From: Balaenoptera acutorostrata
Taxonomy: Eukaryota; Chordata; Mammalia; Artiodactyla; Balaenopteridae
Assembly: GCF_949987535.1 (NCBI RefSeq)
Contig: NC_080074.1
Coordinates: forward strand, 36,625,641-36,689,640
DNA length: 64,000 bases
Direction of reading: 5' to 3'
How positions within the stretch are numbered: position 1 is the stretch's first letter; each line of letters begins with the position of its first letter. Shown piece by piece: positions 45,641 to 56,667 of this stretch. The notes under the pieces are model-generated. The model did no database searches and was not told where the DNA came from. It saw nothing but the letters and a program-made list of their open reading frames with translations. Position numbers and translations under genes: made by a program.

Positions 45641-46531
45641 AATTACAATCTGATTTTAAAGCCATAAAACATACAAATAATCAGTTCAAACTAAACTTCA
45701 CCAAACTTGTCTGCTTGGATACAGTATTTCAATCAAATATAAACTTATAGTTGAAAGAGAAAGTTATAATGATTAATTTCACCCCAATGTTCCCAAGTCC
45801 ACCTAGTCCTATAAAATCATTCTTCTCCTTCAAGTGTAAATAGAACACATATTCCTTCATGGAAAAGATGTCCATGTCCCATCTGTAATGGGAGAACTAA
45901 GAATCCTTCTTTTTCCTCATGCCCTTTCCCACGAATCTTTAGAGTTCATGTTTCTTCAAGTCAGTTTGCCCTAATTTATTGCTTCTGCTAAATTTTAGTT
46001 TCACTTATATCTGTCTTCTGTTTTTTACTTCTCCCTCAATTAGGAAAAGAACACATTTTCCTTAATTTTCTTCAAATGCACTCTCAAATTCCTCCCCCCC
46101 AACAGTTATATGTAATTGTAACAGACTGGTTATTTATAGGAAAGAAACAGGAGTAATATTGCAGCTACTTCAAACTTAATAATGGTCATCCCTGTTCCAA
46201 ATGACATTGGCCATTCCCAGCTGGGAGGTGGGAGTGTTCATACTGTTCTCTTAGCCTTCAAAAATGTTGCACTCTGATTTCTTTATTCCTCTTCTATCAC
46301 CTTAGCCCCTTTCTCAGGATTGTCAGAGGAAATCGGAATCAGTTATCCCCATAGGTGCCACGTCATAAGAGTACCTCAAAGTTTTCCCTTAAATGATACT
46401 TCTGTCTTTAACAGGAATTCTGCTGTTGGACTGTTTTTTTCTCCTGGCCTTATAAACTATGAAGACTTTTTTGAAAGACATAGATAATTTATTTTTCCTT
46501 TAGGCACTAACTTTCTTCATTATGCCATACA

Positions 46532-46573
<42 letters not shown>

Positions 46574-47184
46574 TTTCAGAGGAAACATGCTCTATAAATG
46601 CAAAAAGGATAATGATAATTATTATTCATAGTTTCTCGTGATATATGCTAGAATTCATCTGTAAAATGATCTGTTTCTGAGAGATGGACAGAATGAGAGG
46701 TATTTAAAACCTTAGAAGGAAAAAAAGATCTAGTTGAAATGTGTAAAAGTCTTATTTTATTCAGCACCCCAACTTAAAAATGGCATTGTTAAAAAGCTCT
46801 ATTCAAATTTGCAGTGAATAGAGATCTAAATTTAATTAATCTGTTGGCTTGAGAACTTTTAGAACATTTTATCTTTCTTACAGAGTCCTAAAATATGGTC
46901 TGTAAGCAGCCCTTGACATTTTTGTACATTCGAACCATATGTCTCTTGTTCAGACTCCCACTTTTTAACATTACATAGTTTAATGCCTTAAATACCTTGG
47001 AGAAAACCCCAGAATTCTGACTCTTATAAATCAAATGATAAATACCACAAGTTGTTAAATGACGATTCTGTCTGTTAATCAACATCTTAATATAAATGCT
47101 GTGACTATTTTTCAGAGAAATGTGTATTTAAATAATTTATGAAATCTCATCATCGTTTTGACAAGGGACATATAAGATTAAGGC
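45641..47184. other. Anonymous sequence with a (CA)n microsatellite
   Basis: Apart from the (CA)n at 46533-46570, nothing is recognised. Confidence 0.4.
46533..46570. repeat. (CA)19 microsatellite
   Basis: Thirty-eight uninterrupted bases of CA, the longest perfect dinucleotide run of this type in the window; probably polymorphic. Confidence 0.97.
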
Positions 47185-47362
47185 CCAGCTCTGTCTGGGT
47201 ATTAATTCCAGTTCTGTCATTTACTAGTAGGTTACTTCACTTTTTGTGCTTCCATCTCCTCTTTTGTTAAATGGGCAATATTTCACACAGTTGTGTTAGA
47301 ATTCAATGAGTTAATACAAGTAAAGAAGTTCTTAGATCAATGCCTGGCATGCAATGGTATTT
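47185..47362 (+). mobile_element. MIR SINE
   Basis: 'aattccagttctgtcattta', 'ctagtaggttacttcacttt', 'ttccatctcctcttttgtta', 'aatgagttaatacaagtaaa', 'atgcctggcatgcaatggta' follow the MIR consensus from core to 3' end. Confidence 0.75.
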
Positions 47363-48959
47363 TAAAAGGATTAGCTATGAAACTATATGAGATATGAAAC
47401 TATATAAGATATGAAACTATATGAAGATATTAAATTATTATATTAAACTTCACAGAAATGGGGAAATGAAAGTATTGTTTCTACTGAGAAAACATTAAAT
47501 CGAGTAGGTTATCCAAAACTTTGCCCTTAATCAAGTGCCAGCTAGACTAATCTTCACAAGTGAATGATCAAATTATGAAGAAAAAAGTTGTACGAAGTGT
47601 TGGGAAAAGTTTATTGTGTCTAAATTATAATACTGTCAGCTCTCAGCAGACAGAATCAAACCACCACTCATATCATATAAATCTCTTAATAGTACATAAA
47701 AAAGAATTTGTTACTTACTTTCTTCTTAGTTCACTTTTTTCCCTATGTTTATTTCATCATCAATATATTCTCTAAAATAAAATGAAGACTTTTTTGCAGG
47801 CTCAAATCTAAATGCATTAGCAAGATATACATGTAATTCACAATTTTTAGGCCTCTAGAGATTTTTTTTCTCCTCCAGAGATTCCCAAGTCACTGATACA
47901 TTTTTTTTTCTTCAGGGGTAAAACAAATTTCATTATCTTTACTTACAAGTGACTTTGCCTTTCACAAGTTATAGTCTATAATACAACTCTGTTTTAAAGG
48001 TAAACTACAATTTAAGAAATTCTGATGGTGGATTCGAGCATTTTAATTTTTAAATGTACACTGGCCTTTTTCTTAGATTATCCATGATTGTCAGTGAAGA
48101 TTTATAGATATCAAAATTTTAAAAGGAAGAAAGCCATAAAATGAGATAAGTGGCCATGTCACTAAAGCTATAAGGTTAAGAGTCATGGCGACACAAACCA
48201 ATCATACATCTCCTGCCCACTGCCCACCCCCAGCAAAGCATGACACAGGAACAAAATTCAGGGAATGTTAAGAACAGGAGAAGACTTAGATCAACTCTGA
48301 TACTTTTTTGCACAGGTGAGGATCCCCCTGGTTCAAACAGAAAATGTGAGTAGTTCAAGTATAAAAAGGGTTCAGACTTTTTACATCTGAAATTCACTTT
48401 ACAACACAAGAGATATTTTACTATTCTCTCTTGCCCCCATAAAAGAGAAAATCTTATGTGGGCCTTATCCTGGGAAAAGAAGTGTTGCTGCAGTCTTGTT
48501 TTCATTCCCTTTCTTCCTCCCTTCTTGCCTTCCTTCTTTCCTCTTTCTTTTGTTCATATACATATAGATATAAAGATATATAGGCATAGATAGATAAAGA
48601 TATAAAATTTAAACAAACACAACATTAAAAGTTACATTACTTTTAAATGTTGTGCTACCTTTGCCTCCCTTTTTGGTTTTGACACTTGTTTTATCACCAT
48701 CTGAAATTACCTTGATCTTTTATGTGTTATGATGTTTATATTTTCTTCTTGTTTCTCTCTTCTTGTCACATAATCCCCCTCCAAAGAGTGTAGTGGTATG
48801 AATCATTCCATATTTTTTGCGTGTTGGAATAACCACACACAACGTGAACACAAAAAATGAACATGGGTGTGTGTAAGCATGTATGCATTTCTCTGTCATT
48901 TAAAGTTAGGTAAACTCAGCAGTGAACCTACTTAGTCATTTTGTTAATTGATCCTGAAT
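47363..48959. other. Anonymous sequence with a polypyrimidine tract
   Basis: No gene. 48506-48551 is a C/T-rich tract (CCCTTTCTTCCTCCCTTCTT and onward). Confidence 0.4.
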
Positions 48960-49325
48960 CACCTTTCCATTATCTTCCAGGTTGATTTTTTACTGAAGTA
49001 TTCTACAACTTCTTGGGCAATTTTGGGCATTTTTTAGTTTGCTGGGCTATCATCCATTTCTTCTAGGTTACAAAATAGATTTGACTGTAGTAGCCTCTTC
49101 TAACTCTTTTCATCTTCTCTGTATTTGGGAGTTATGTTTTTCTTCTCATTCCTAAGGTTTCTCATTCCTTTCATATTTGATTAATCAAATGAACAAGTAG
49201 TTTGTTTAGGTTATGCATCTTTTAAAAGAACCAGGTTTTATATAATTTAATATCTGTACTATTATTTATAGAATTTTTTCATTCATTTTGGTTTCTATCC
49301 AAATAATCACTGTTTTTAGAAATAT
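48960..49325 (-). mobile_element. Old L1 ORF2 fragment (reverse)
   Basis: The + strand reads like antisense L1 ORF2: 'catccatttcttctaggtta', 'tttcttctcattcctaaggt', 'tttgattaatcaaatgaaca', 'ttttaaaagaaccaggtttt' and 'ttcattcattttggtttcta', in the order expected for the segment upstream of the reverse transcriptase. Strongly decayed. Confidence 0.6.
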
Positions 49326-49564
49326 ATCATTTTTTCAAGGTAACTACCTCAGAATCCTTTAAAAAAACAGCATTAGCAAGATATCTAATGTATGACTGCC
49401 TTTTACCAAATTATAGATACATATTTGTGCAAATTATTAAGTACTGAATCTCTGAGAATTGAACATGTGTTTGTGTCTTTTACAATTATTTTTGTTTTTA
49501 TTATGAAGTTATACTTTAATGGCATTTTGGATTAAAAGAAACATGAATTTAAAACTATTAAATC

Positions 49565-50700
49565 GGAGAGGACCTTCAGGATGGCAGAGGAGTAAGACGT
49601 GGAGATCACCTTCCTCCCTACAAATACATCAAAAATACATCTACATGTGGAACAACTCCTACAGAACACCTACTGAACACTGGCAGAAGACCTCAGACTT
49701 CCCAAAAGACAAGAAACTCCTCACGTACCTGGGTAGGGCAAAAGAAAAAACAGAGACAAAAGAATAGGGACAGGACCTGCAACTCTGGGAGGGAGCTGTG
49801 AAGGAGGAAAAGTTTCCAGGCACTAGGAAGCCCCTTCACTGGTGGAAATGGGGGGGTGAGGGGGTGAGGGAAAGCTTTGGAGCCATGGAGGAGAGCGCAG
49901 CAACAGGGGTGCAGAGGGCAAAGCAGAGATATTCCCGCACAGAGGATTGGTGCCAACCAGCCCTCACCAGCCCGAGAGGCTTGTCTGCTCACCTGCCGGG
50001 GCTGGTGGGGGCTGGGGGCTGGGAGCTGAGGCTCAGGCTTCGGAGGTCGGATCCCAAGGAAAGGACTGGGGTTGGCTGCGTGAACACAGCCTGAAGGGGG
50101 CTAGTGCGCGACACCTAGCTGGGAGGGAGTCCGGGAAAAACTCTAGGCCTGACTAAGAGTCAAGAGAACATTGTTTCGGGGTGCGCGAGAAGAGGAGATT
50201 CAGAACACTGCCTAAACGAGCTCCAGAGATGGGCTCGAGCCACAGCTATCAACACAGACAACAGAGACGGGCATGAAACGCCAAGGCTGCTGATGCAGCC
50301 ACCAAGAATCCTGTGTGCAAGCACAGGTCACTATCCTCACCTCCCCTCCCAGGAGCCTGTGAAGTCCACCACTGCCAGGGTCACGTGATCCAGGGACAAC
50401 TTCCCTGGGAGAACACATGGCACGCCTCAGCCCGGTGCAACGTCACGCTGGCCTCTGCCGCCACAGGCTCACCCCGCATTATGTACCCTCCCTCCCCCCG
50501 GCCTGAGTGAGCCAGAGCACCTAATCAGCTGCTCCTTTAACCCCGTCCTGTGTGAGTGAAGAACAGATGCCCTCAGGTGACCTACATGCAGAGGCGGGTC
50601 CAAATCCAAAGCTGAACCCCTGGATCTGTGCGAACAAAGAAGAGAAAGGGAAATTTCTCCCAGCAGCCTCAGGAGCAGTGGATTAAATCTCCACAATCAA
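49565..50700 (+). promoter_or_regulatory. L1 5' UTR promoter region, GC/CpG-rich
   Basis: The most GC-rich part of the window, especially about 49800-50500 with repeated CpGs. ATGGC at 49581-49585 (+17 from the element start) sits where human L1 has its YY1 site (AAGATGGC), which sets transcription start position. This arrangement is known from primate L1; its activity here is inferred. Unmethylated state and transcription cannot be judged from sequence. Confidence 0.6.
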
Positions 50701-50870
50701 CTTGATGTACCCTGCATCTGTGGAATATCTGAATAGACAATGAATCATCCCAAAATAGAGGCAGTGGACTTTGGGAGCAACTGTAGACTCAGGGTTTGCT
50801 ATATGTGACTGACTACTTTCTTATTTTTATGTGTATCTTAGTAAAGATTTTAGGGCTTGTTATCACTGGT

Positions 50871-51003
50871 GGATTTGTTTATTGGTTTGGTTGCTCTCTT
50901 TTTTTATTACTTTTTTTAATTTAATAATTTTTTTACTTTTTGATTTTATTTTATTTATTTATTTATTTTTCTTTCTTTTTTTTCTCCCTTTTCTTCTGAG
51001 CAG
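50871..51003 (+). other. Pyrimidine-rich tract ending in a splice-acceptor-like CAG, inside L1 5' UTR
   Basis: A long T/C-rich stretch ends in CTCCCTTTTCTTCTGAGCAG at 51003, which matches a mammalian 3' splice site (polypyrimidine tract then CAG). A donor-like CAG/GTGACC lies upstream at about 50574-50582. Confidence 0.4.
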
Positions 51004-51596
51004 TGTGACTGACAGGGTCTTGATGCACCAGCTGGCTGTCAGGCCTGAGCCTCTGAGGTGGGAGAGCCGAGTTCAGGACACTGGACCACCAGAGACCTCC
51101 CGGCTCCACATGATATCAACTGACGAGAGATCTCCCAGAGATCTCCATCTCAACGCTAAGACCTAGCTCCACTCAACGACCAGGAAGCACCAGTGCTGGA
51201 CACCCTATGCCAAAAAACTAGCAAGACAGGAACACAACCCCATCCATTAGCAGAGAGGTTGCCTAAAATCATAATAAGCTCACAGACACCTCAAAACTCA
51301 GCACCAGATGCAGTCCTACCCATCAGAAAGACAAGATCCAGCCTCATCCACCAGAACACAGGCACCAGTCCTCTCCACCAGGAAACCTACACAACCCATG
51401 GAACCAACCTTACCCACTGGGGACAGACACCAAAAACAACGGGAACTAAGAACCTGCAGCCTGTGAAAAGGACACCCCAAACACAGTTAGTTAAGCAAAA
51501 CGAGAAGACACAGAAATACACAACAGATGAAAGACCAAAGGAAAAACTCACCAGACCAAAAAACTGAAGAGGAAATAGGCAGTCTACCTGAAAAAG

Positions 51597-52391
51597 ATGC
51601 AGGTAATGATAGTAAAGATGATCCAAAGTCTTGGAAATGGAATGGAGAAAATACAAAAAATGTTTAAAAAGGACCTAGAAGAACTAAAGAGCAAACAAAC
51701 AAACATGCACAACACAACAAATAAAACTAAAAATTCTCTAGAAGGAATCGATAGCAGAATAACTGAGGCAGAAGAATGGATAAGTGACCTGGAAGATAAA
51801 ATAGTGGAAATAACTACCTCAGAGCGGAATAAAGAAAAAAGAATGAAGAGAATTGAGGACAGTCTCAGAGACCTCTGGGATAACATTTAATGCACCAACA
51901 TTCGAATTATAGGGGTCCCAGAAGAAGAAGAGAAAAAGAAAGGGACTGAGAAAACATTTAAAGAGATTATAGTTGAAAACTTCGCTAATATGGGAAAGGA
52001 AATAGTCAATCAAGTCCAGGAAGCACAGAGAGTCCCATACAGGATAAATCTAAGGAGAAACACGCCAAGACACATATTAATCAAACTATCAAAAATTAAA
52101 TACAAAGAAGAAATATTAATAGCAACAAGGGAAAAAGAACAGATAACATACAAGGGAATCCCCATAAGGTTAACAGCTGATCTTTCAGCAGAAACTCGGC
52201 AAGCCAGAAGGGAGTGGCAGGACATATTTAAAGTGATGAAAGGGGAAAATCTAGAACAAAGATTACTTTACCCAGCAAAGATCTCATTCAGATTTGACAG
52301 AGAAATTAAAACATTTACAGACAAGCAAAAGCTAAGAAAATTCAGCACCACCAAACCAGCTTTACAACAAATGCTAAAGGAACTTCTCTAG
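51597..52391 (+). pseudogene. L1 ORF1 with internal stop and damaged 5' end
   Basis: The frame from 51597 encodes the coiled coil (KMFKKDLEELKSKQ and onward), a TAA at 51888-51890, then the RNA-binding half starting NIRIIGVPEEEE and ending PALQQMLKELL with TAG/TAA at 52389-52391. The upstream part lies in a different frame (51193-51567 open, ending at a TGA). The place aligned with the ORF1 start of the 32880 copy reads AAG rather than ATG, so both the start and the frame are lost. Otherwise the same domain order as the 32880 ORF1. Confidence 0.9.
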
Positions 52392-52449
52392 ACAGGAAAC
52401 ACAAGAGAAGGAAAAAACCTATAATAACAAACCCAAAACAATTAAGAAA

Positions 52450-55400
52450 ATGGGAATAAGAACATACATATCAATAATTACCTTAAATGTAAATGGATTA
52501 AATGCTTCAAACAAAAGACATAGACTGCCTAAATGGATACAAAAACAAGACCCGTATATATGCTGCCTACAAGAGACCCATTTCAGACCTAGGGACACAT
52601 ACACACTGAAAGTGAGGGGATGGAAAAAGATATTCCATGCAAATGGAAATGAAAAGAAAGCGGGAGTAGCAATTCTCATATCAGACAAAATAGACTTTAA
52701 AATAAAGACTATTACAAGAGACAAAGAAGGACATTACATAATGATCAAGGGATCAATCCAAGGAGAAGATATAAGAATTGTAAATATTTAGGCACCCAAC
52801 ATAGGAGCACCTCAGTACATAAGGCAAATGCTAACAGCCATAAAAGGGGAAATCAAGAGTAACACAATCACAGTAGGGGACTTTAACACTCCACTTTCAC
52901 CAATGGACAGATCATCCAAAATGAAAATAAATAAGGAAACACAAGATTTAAATGACACATTAAACACGATGGAATTAATTGATATTTATATAACATTCCA
53001 TCCAAACACACCGGAATACACTTTCTTCTCAAGTGCTCATGGAACATTCTCCAGGATAGACCATATCTTGGGTCACAAATCAAGCCTTGGTAAATTTAAG
53101 AAAATTGAAATCGTATCAAGTATCTTTTCCGACCACAACACTATGAGACTAGATATCAATTACAGGAATAAAAGTCTGTAAAAAATACAAAAACATGGAG
53201 GCTAAACAATACACTACTAAATAACTAAGAGATCACTGAAGAAATCAAAGAGGAAATAAAAAAATACCTAGAAACAAATGACAATGAAAACACGATGACC
53301 CAAAACCTATGGGATGCAGCAAAAGCAGTTCAATGAGGAAAGATTATAGCAATACAATCCTACCACAAGAAACAAGAAAACTCTCAAAAAACTACCTAAA
53401 CTTACAACTAAAGGAACTAGAGAAATGAGAACAAAAAAACCCCAAAGTTAGCAGGAGGAAAGAAATCATAAAAATCAGGTCAGAAATAAATGAAAAAGAA
53501 ATGAAGGAAACAATAGCAAAGTTCAATAAAAGTAAAAGCTGTTTCTTTGAGAAGATAAACAAAATTGATAAACCATTAGTCAGACTCATCAAGAAAAAAA
53601 AGGAAAAGACTCAAATCAACAGAATTAGAAATGAAAAAGAAGTAATAACTGACACAGCAGAAATACAAAGGATCATGAAAGATTACATCAAGCAACAATA
53701 TGCCAATAAAACGGACAACCTGGAAGAAATGGACAAATTCTTAGAAAAGCACAACCTTCCGAGACTGAACCAGGAAGAAATAGAAAATATAAACAGACCA
53801 ATCACAAGCACTGAAAATGACACTGTGATTAAAAATCTTCCAACAAACAAAAGCCCAGGACCAGATGGCTTCACAGGTGCATTCTATCAAATATTTAGAG
53901 AAGAGCTAACACCTATCCTTCTCAAACTCTTCCAAAATATAGCAGAGGCAGGAACACTCCCAAACTCATTCTACGAGGCCACCAGGACCCTGATACAAAA
54001 ACCAGAAAAGATGTCACAAAAAAAGAAAAGTACAGACCAGTATCAGTGATGAACCTAGATGCAAAAATCCTCAACAAAATACTAGCAAACATAATCCAAC
54101 ACCACCTTAAAAGGATCAGATATCCTGATCAAGTGGGTTTTATCCCAGGAATGTGGGGATTGTTCAGTATACGCAAAACAATCAATGTGATACACTACAT
54201 TAACAAATTGAAGGATAAAAACCATATGATAATCTCAATAGATGCAGAAAAAGCTTTTGACAGAATTCAACACCAATTTATGATAAAAACCCTCCAGAAA
54301 GCAGGCATAGGGGGTACTTACCTCAAAACAATAAAGGCCATATATGACAAACCCACAACCAACATCATTTTCAAAGGTGAAAAACTGAAACCATTTCCAC
54401 TAAGATCAGGAACAAGACATCATTGCCCACTCTCACCACTATTAATCAACATAGTTTTCAAAGTTTTAGCCATGGCAATCAGAGAAGAAAAGGAAATGAA
54501 AGGAATCCAAATTGGAAAAGAAGTAAAACTGTCACTGTTTGCAGATGACATGATACTATACATAGAGAATAGTAAAGATACTACCAGAAAACTATTAGAG
54601 CTAATCAATGAATTTGGTAAAGTAGCAGGATACAAAATTAATGCTCAGAAATCTCTTGCATTCCTATACGCTAATGATGAAAAATCTGAAAGAGAAATTA
54701 AGGAAACACTCCCATTTACCACTACAACAAAAAGAATAAAATACCTAGGAATAAACCTACCTAGGTAGACAAAAGACCTGTATGCAGAAAACTATAAGAC
54801 ACTGATGAAAGACATTAAAGATGATACAAACAGATGGAGAAATATACCATGTTCTTGGATTGGAAGAATCAACATTGTGAAAATGAGTATACTAAACAAA
54901 GCAATCTACAGATTCAATTCATTCCCTATCAAGCTACCAATGTCATTTTTCACAGAACTAGAACAAAAAATTTCACAATTTGTATGGAAACACAAAAGAC
55001 CCCTAATAGCCAAAGTAATCTTGAGAATGAGAAATGGAGCTGGAGGAATCAGGCTCCTGGGCTTCAGACTGTACTACAAAGCTACAGTAATCAAGACAGT
55101 ATGGTACTGGCACAAAAACAGAAATATAGATCATTAGAACAGGATAGAAAGCCCAGAGATAAACCCACACACATATGGTCACCTTATCTTTGATAAAGGA
55201 GGCAAGAATATACAGTGGACAAAAGACAGCCTCCTCAAAAAATGGTACTGGGAAAACTGGATAGCTACATGTAAAAGAATGAAATTAGAACACTCCCTAA
55301 CACCATACACAAAAATAAATTTCAAATGGATTAAAGACCTAAATGTAAGGCCAGACAGTATAAAACTCTTAGAGGAAAACATAGGCAGAACACTCTTTGA

Positions 55401-56262
55401 CATAAATCATAGCAAGATCCTTTTTGACCCACCTCCTAGAGAAATGGAAATAAAAACAAAAAGAAACAAATGGGACTTAATGAAACTTAAAAGCTTTTAT
55501 ACAGCAAAGGAAAACATAAACAAGATGAAAAGACAACCCTCAGAATGGGAGAAAATATGTGCAAATGAGGCAACTGACAAAGGATTAATCTCCAAAATTT
55601 ACAAGCAGCTCATGCAGCTCAATAACAAGAAAACAAACAACTGAATCCAAAAATGGGCAGAAGTTCTAAATAGACATCTCTCCAAAGAAGATATACAGAT
55701 TTCCAACAAACACATGAAAGGATGCCCAATATCACTAGTCATTACAGAAATGCAAATCAAAACTACAATGAGGTATCACCTCACACCCGTCAGAATGACC
55801 ATCATCAAAAAATCTACAAACAATAAATGCTGGAGTGAGTGTGGAGAAAAGAGAACCCTCTTGCACTGTTGCTGGGAATGTAAACTGATACGGCCACTAT
55901 GGAGAACAGTATGGAGGTTTCTTAAGAAACTAAAAATAGAACTACCATATGACCCAGCAATCCCACTGCTGGGCATATACCCTGAGAAAAGCATAATTCA
56001 AAACGAGTCATGTACCAGAATGTTCACTGCAGCTCTATTTACAATAGCCAGGACACGGAAGCAAGCTAAGTGTCCATCAACAGATGAATGGATAAAGAAG
56101 ATGTGGCACATATATAAAATGGAATATTATTCAGCCATAAAAAGAAACGAAATTGAGTTATTTTTAATGAGGTGCATGGACCTAGAGCTTGTCATACAGA
56201 GTGAAGTAAGTCAGAAAGAGAAAAACAAATACCACATGCTAACGCATATATATGGAATCTAA
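52450..56262 (+). pseudogene. L1 ORF2 with multiple stops and frameshifts
   Basis: The endonuclease starts at ATG 52450 (NVNG, QETH), is stopped by TAG at 52789-52791 and resumes in the same frame (52828-53181: VGDFN, SRIDHIL, SDHN). After a frameshift near 53180 and further damage, 53501-54049 carries the start of the reverse transcriptase ([15 protein letters not shown]). The 54046-56262 frame carries [20 protein letters not shown] (TTT at 54538) and the C-terminus, with stops at 54766, 55135 and 55642. In the Cys-rich motif C-X3-C is kept ([18 protein letters not shown]). Cannot make a functional protein. Confidence 0.93.
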
Positions 56263-56652
56263 AAATTAAAAAAAAATAAAAGGTTCTGAAGAACCTAGGG
56301 GCAGGACAGGAATAAGGACGCAGATGTAGAGAATGGACTTGAGGACACGGGAGGGGGAAGGGTAAGCTGGGACGAAGTGAGAGAGTGGCATTGACATATG
56401 TACACTACCAAATGTAAAATAGCTAGTGGGAAGCAGCCGCATAGCACAGGGAGATCAGCTCTGTGCTTTGTGACCACTTAGGGGGGTTGGATAGGGAGGG
56501 TGGGAGGGAGACGCAAGAGGGAGGGGATATGGGGATTTATGTACACGTATAGCTGATTCACTTTGTTATACAGCAGAAACTAACACAACATTGTAAAGCA
56601 ATTATACTCCAATAAAGATGTTAAAAAAAATAACAAGAAAAAAATAATAAAA
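56263..56652 (+). other. L1 3' UTR, poly(A) signal and tail
   Basis: Contains a G-rich stretch (GGGGGGTTGGATAGGGAGGG near 56480) as in many L1 3' UTRs. It ends 'attatactccaataaagatg' with AATAAA at 56611-56616 and an A-rich, partly mutated tail. Confidence 0.85.
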
Positions 56653-56667
56653 TAAAACTATTAAATC

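Larger units (their letters stand above)
49550..56667 (+). mobile_element. Full-length L1, TSD-flanked
   Basis: The body is 49565-56652 (7,088 bp). A perfect 15-bp TSD, TAAAACTATTAAATC, lies at 49550-49564 and 56653-56667. It begins GGAGAGGACCTTCAGGATGG, the expected 5' end form for a complete cetartiodactyl L1, followed by about 2 kb of 5' UTR, ORF1, ORF2, 3' UTR, AATAAA and an A-rich tail. It is complete in length but carries many stops and frameshifts in both ORFs, more than the 32739 copy, so it is the older of the two. Confidence 0.97.
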
